Source of the DNA: Nymphaea colorata
Taxonomy: Eukaryota > Streptophyta > Magnoliopsida > Nymphaeales > Nymphaeaceae
Direction: 5' to 3'
Length of the DNA stretch: 64,000 bases
Assembly (NCBI RefSeq): GCF_008831285.2
Contig: NC_045140.1
Span: 18,226,370-18,290,369, forward strand
The notes beneath the pieces are model-generated. The model was given only the letters and a program-made list of their open reading frames with translations. It searched no databases and had not been told where the DNA came from. A program made the translations under genes and the position numbers. Within the stretch, counting starts at the first letter, position 1; each line of letters begins with the position of its first letter. Positions 61,071 through 64,000 of this stretch are shown here, one piece after another.

Positions 61071-64000
61071 CTGTATGACTATGAGAAATATGACAGGTTT
61101 AAGTCTCTGGATCATGCAGGTTTGGCATGTCTAATATGAGCATCTTATGCAAATGCATCACTACATCTGTGTTTTCTGGATAATTTTAATGCCGGTGCCG
61201 TCATGTCAAACAATTATTGTTTGTTCCTGCTGAAAGCCATGTTGATTGTGCTACATATCAATGGCCAACCACTTTCAGTAATCACAATTACTTAATTCTC
61301 TTTTGCCACCTATTGCTAAGTCAAGATTTAATATATCTGGTTTTATTTTTTACCAGCCAGAAATATACTCATATTGTGAATTCCTATAGGCTTGCTACGT
61401 TTACCTTGTCTTCTTTACCTCTACAATATGCCATATATGCAGATTTAGTTGCACATATGCTGTTGGCACTTGGCTGTGCTGGTTTGTCTTGGACCAGAAC
61501 TTCCGTGCAGTCAAACTCTGTTGCGTTACACAGGTTATTTTAATAAATACAACATCCGGATGAAACCTGTTTGACACGCATAAGCTTTATGTTTCAGATG
61601 ATGGAAGGGAATACGTGGTTAGCAGATAATATTGGGGCTGTTCCAAGGAATGCTTGGGCTATTGATCCATTTGGTTATTCTGCTACAATGGCATATCTGC
61701 TTCGCCGTATGGGTTTTGAGAACATGCTTATCCAAAGGACTCACTATGAGTTAAAAAAGGAACTTGCACTTCATGAGAATCTTGAGTTTTTGTGGCGGCA
61801 GGGGTGGGATGTGGAGGGAACAGCTGATATATTTGTTCATATGATGCCTTTTTATTCTTATGATATCCCACATACTTGTGGACCAGAACCAGCCATCTGT
61901 TGTCAGTTTGATTTTGCTCGTATGCGTGGTTTCAGCTACGAGTCCTGTCCATGGGGCCAACATCCAGTTGAGACCAACCCAAGCAATGTTCATGAAAGAG
62001 CCTTGAAGTTGTTAGATCAGTACAGGAAAAAGTCTACTCTTTACAGAACAAATACCCTTCTTGTACCCCTTGGTGATGATTTCAGATATGCGAGTACAGA
62101 TGAAGCAGAATCTCAGTTTAGTAACTACCAAATGCTATTTGACTATATCAATTCTAATCCATCTCTCAATGCTGAGGCGAAATTTGGCACACTAGAAGAT
62201 TACTTTCAAACTCTGCGTGCTGAGGCAGAAAGGATAAATTTTTCTCTGCCCGGTGAGATAGGTTCCAGTGTCCTTGAAGGTTTCCCTTCTTTGTCAGGAG
62301 ACTTTTTTACCTATGCTGACAGGCAGAAGGATTATTGGAGTGGATATTATGTTTCAAGGCCATTTTTCAAGGCTGTTGATCGTGTATTAGAGGAAACCCT
62401 GCGGGCATCTGAAATTATGTTTTCTTTGGTCCTGGGTTACTGTTACAGAGCACCTTGTGCTAAGTATCCCATCAGTTTTTCTGACAAGCTGACAGCTGCG
62501 AGGAGGAATTTAGCACTTTTTCAGCACCATGATGGTGTAACAGGAACTGCAAAAGATCATGTGGTGGAAGACTATGGACTTCGAATGCATACTTCTTTAC
62601 ATGACCTGCATATATTCATGGCAAAATCAGTTGAACTATTGCTAAATGTAAATCATGACAAAGCAGATCATAGTCAGTTGTCTCAGTTTGAGACAGAGCA
62701 GGTGCGGTCAAAGTACAATGTTCAGCCCATACACCGTGTCATCGAAGTGCCTGATGGAAGTCTGGAGACAGTTGTGTTTTTCAATCCTCTTGAGCAAACA
62801 AGAGAAGAAATTGTAATGGTGGTTGTAACAAGGCCAGATATATGTGTACTGTCGTCAAATTGGACCTCTTTAAGAAGTCAGATTGCTCCTGAGTTGCACC
62901 ATCAAGAGGATGATTTATTCACTGGGAGGCATCGTGTTTTCTGGAAAGCTTCTGTTCCGCCATTGGGTCTACAAACCTATTATATTGTCAATGGGTATGT
63001 GGGATGCGAGAAACCAAAACATTCAAAAATGAAATTGCTTGGTGGCTCAAAACCTTTGTCTTGCCCTGCTCCTTACACATGTTCAAAGCTTGTGAAGGGT
63101 GTCATAGAGATTCAGAATCACTTGCATACACTTACGTTTGATGCCAAGCATGGCCTTTTGCAGAAGGTTTCCAATCATAAAGACAGTAATGTAAGGGTTG
63201 TTGCGGAAGAAATTGGAATGTATTCTAGCATGGGAAGCGGCGCATATCTCTTCAAGCCTACTGGTGAGGCTCAACCAATTGTGCAGGCAGGTGGAAGGAT
63301 TGTAATTTCAGATGGTCCTTTTATGCAGGAAGTATATTCTTACCCCAAGGTGTCATCGGGCAAAACTCCTATTTCACATAGTACTCGTGTTTATCATGGA
63401 GAGGATACTGTTCAGGGTTTTCTGATAGAGAAGGAATATCATGTTGAGCTTCTTGGTCCCGACTTCAATGACAGGGAACTGATAGCTAGATTTAAGACAG
63501 ATATTGAAAATAAAAGAATTTTCTATTCAGATTTGAACGGTTTCCAGATGAGCCGAAGGGAAACCTATGATAAGATCCCACTGCAGGGCAATTACTATCC
63601 AATGCCGTCACTTGCGTTCTTACAGAACATTAAGGGACATCGCTTTTCTGTCCATTCTCGCCAGTCCCTGGGTGTGGCCAGCCTTAGAAATGGCTGGCTT
63701 GAGATTATGCTGGACAGACGACTAACACGTGATGATGATAGAGGTCTTGGTCAAGGTGTCATGGATAACCGCCCTATGAATGTTCTGTTCCACCTTTTGA
63801 TAGAATCCAATATTTCTGCTTCCACAAATACTAAAATGGAGGGTTCGGCAGCCCTGAACCCATCCTTGCTCTCTCACCGTGTTGGTGCTCACCTGAATTA
63901 TCCAATGCACGCATTTGTGAGCAAGAAAACAGAAGAAATTTCGGTTCAGTTACCTCCAAAAATTTTCTCTCCATTAATGTCTCCCTTGCCATGTGACGTC
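58559..64000 (+). CDS. Golgi alpha-mannosidase II (GH38), 3' end beyond the window
   Basis: Exons 58559-59071, 59452-59601, 59851-59883 and 61598 to the edge (171, 50, 11 and at least 801 codons) give 1033 aa so far; family members are about 1150-1170 aa, so roughly 10% is missing. It is a type II membrane protein with a basic cytosolic N-terminus ([11 protein letters not shown]), a transmembrane anchor about residues 32-53, then stem and lumenal catalytic part. GH38 features: [12 protein letters not shown] with zinc ligands His141 and Asp143, the nucleophile Asp255 in [10 protein letters not shown], and zinc-binding [14 protein letters not shown] (from residue 541); WWRDAS and GGGWVMNDE are also typical. 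The enzyme removes two mannoses from GlcNAcMan5GlcNAc2 in the medial Golgi, a step to complex N-glycans. The open frame of the last exon is unbroken to base 64000. An in-frame upstream TTG was not used; the ATG at 58559 precedes [14 protein letters not shown]. Confidence 0.96.
61027..61070. repeat. (AT)n(AG)n microsatellite in mannosidase intron 3
   Basis: About 24 bp of AT dinucleotides followed directly by about 20 bp of AG dinucleotides, within the 1.7-kb intron 59884-61597. Confidence 0.95.

Overview
This is nuclear DNA of a flowering plant. The evidence is long AT-rich intergenic stretches, U-rich GT-AG introns, plant-specific families (class III peroxidase, type-A response regulator, class I formin with signal peptide and transmembrane segment), a nuclear-type tRNA-Val, many microsatellites and decayed LINE retrotransposons. 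The species cannot be fixed from the sequence. Gene density is low: about seven protein genes can be supported in 64 kb. All exon coordinates below were worked out by hand from splice sites, reading phase and family conservation.

Layout. 1-9 kb: a class III peroxidase neighbourhood on the minus strand. It holds the 5' end of one secreted protein cut by the left edge, a broken peroxidase exon enlarged by an 81-bp tandem repeat, and one intact four-exon peroxidase (5891-7788). A diverged block of about 150 bp recurs next to each of the three. 9.8-10.7 kb: decayed LINE reverse transcriptase. 11.4-12.8 kb: small three-exon gene for a B12D/MLRQ-type subunit of mitochondrial complex I (minus). 14.1 kb: a CACTA-like transposon end. 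15.6 kb: tRNA-Val(AAC). 16-22 kb: AT-rich, no supported gene. 22.5-26.6 kb: a GC-rich island containing a five-exon type-A cytokinin response regulator (plus). 27-44 kb: mostly non-coding, with a possible small secreted peptide (30.9 kb), a two-exon fragment of an unknown gene (32.1 kb) and a LINE zinc-knuckle remnant (35.9 kb). 44.8-48.2 kb: class I formin, two exons (plus). 51.3-55.2 kb: five-exon gene resembling the NOPCHAP1/C12orf45 family (minus), with a probable non-coding first exon near 57.7 kb. 58.6 kb to the right edge: Golgi alpha-mannosidase II (plus, 3' end missing).

The genes do not form a pathway; this is an ordinary plant chromosomal segment. They serve separate jobs: cell wall and peroxide chemistry, respiration, cytokinin signalling, actin nucleation at the membrane, snoRNP assembly and N-glycan trimming. 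The NOPCHAP1-like gene and the mannosidase appear to be divergently transcribed from TATA boxes about 600 bp apart. No wholly new system was found. The items most worth a second look are the repeat-expanded peroxidase pseudogene, the recurrent block flanking the peroxidases, the unassigned two-exon unit at 32 kb, and the overlapping upstream ORF and intronic ORF of the NOPCHAP1-like gene.
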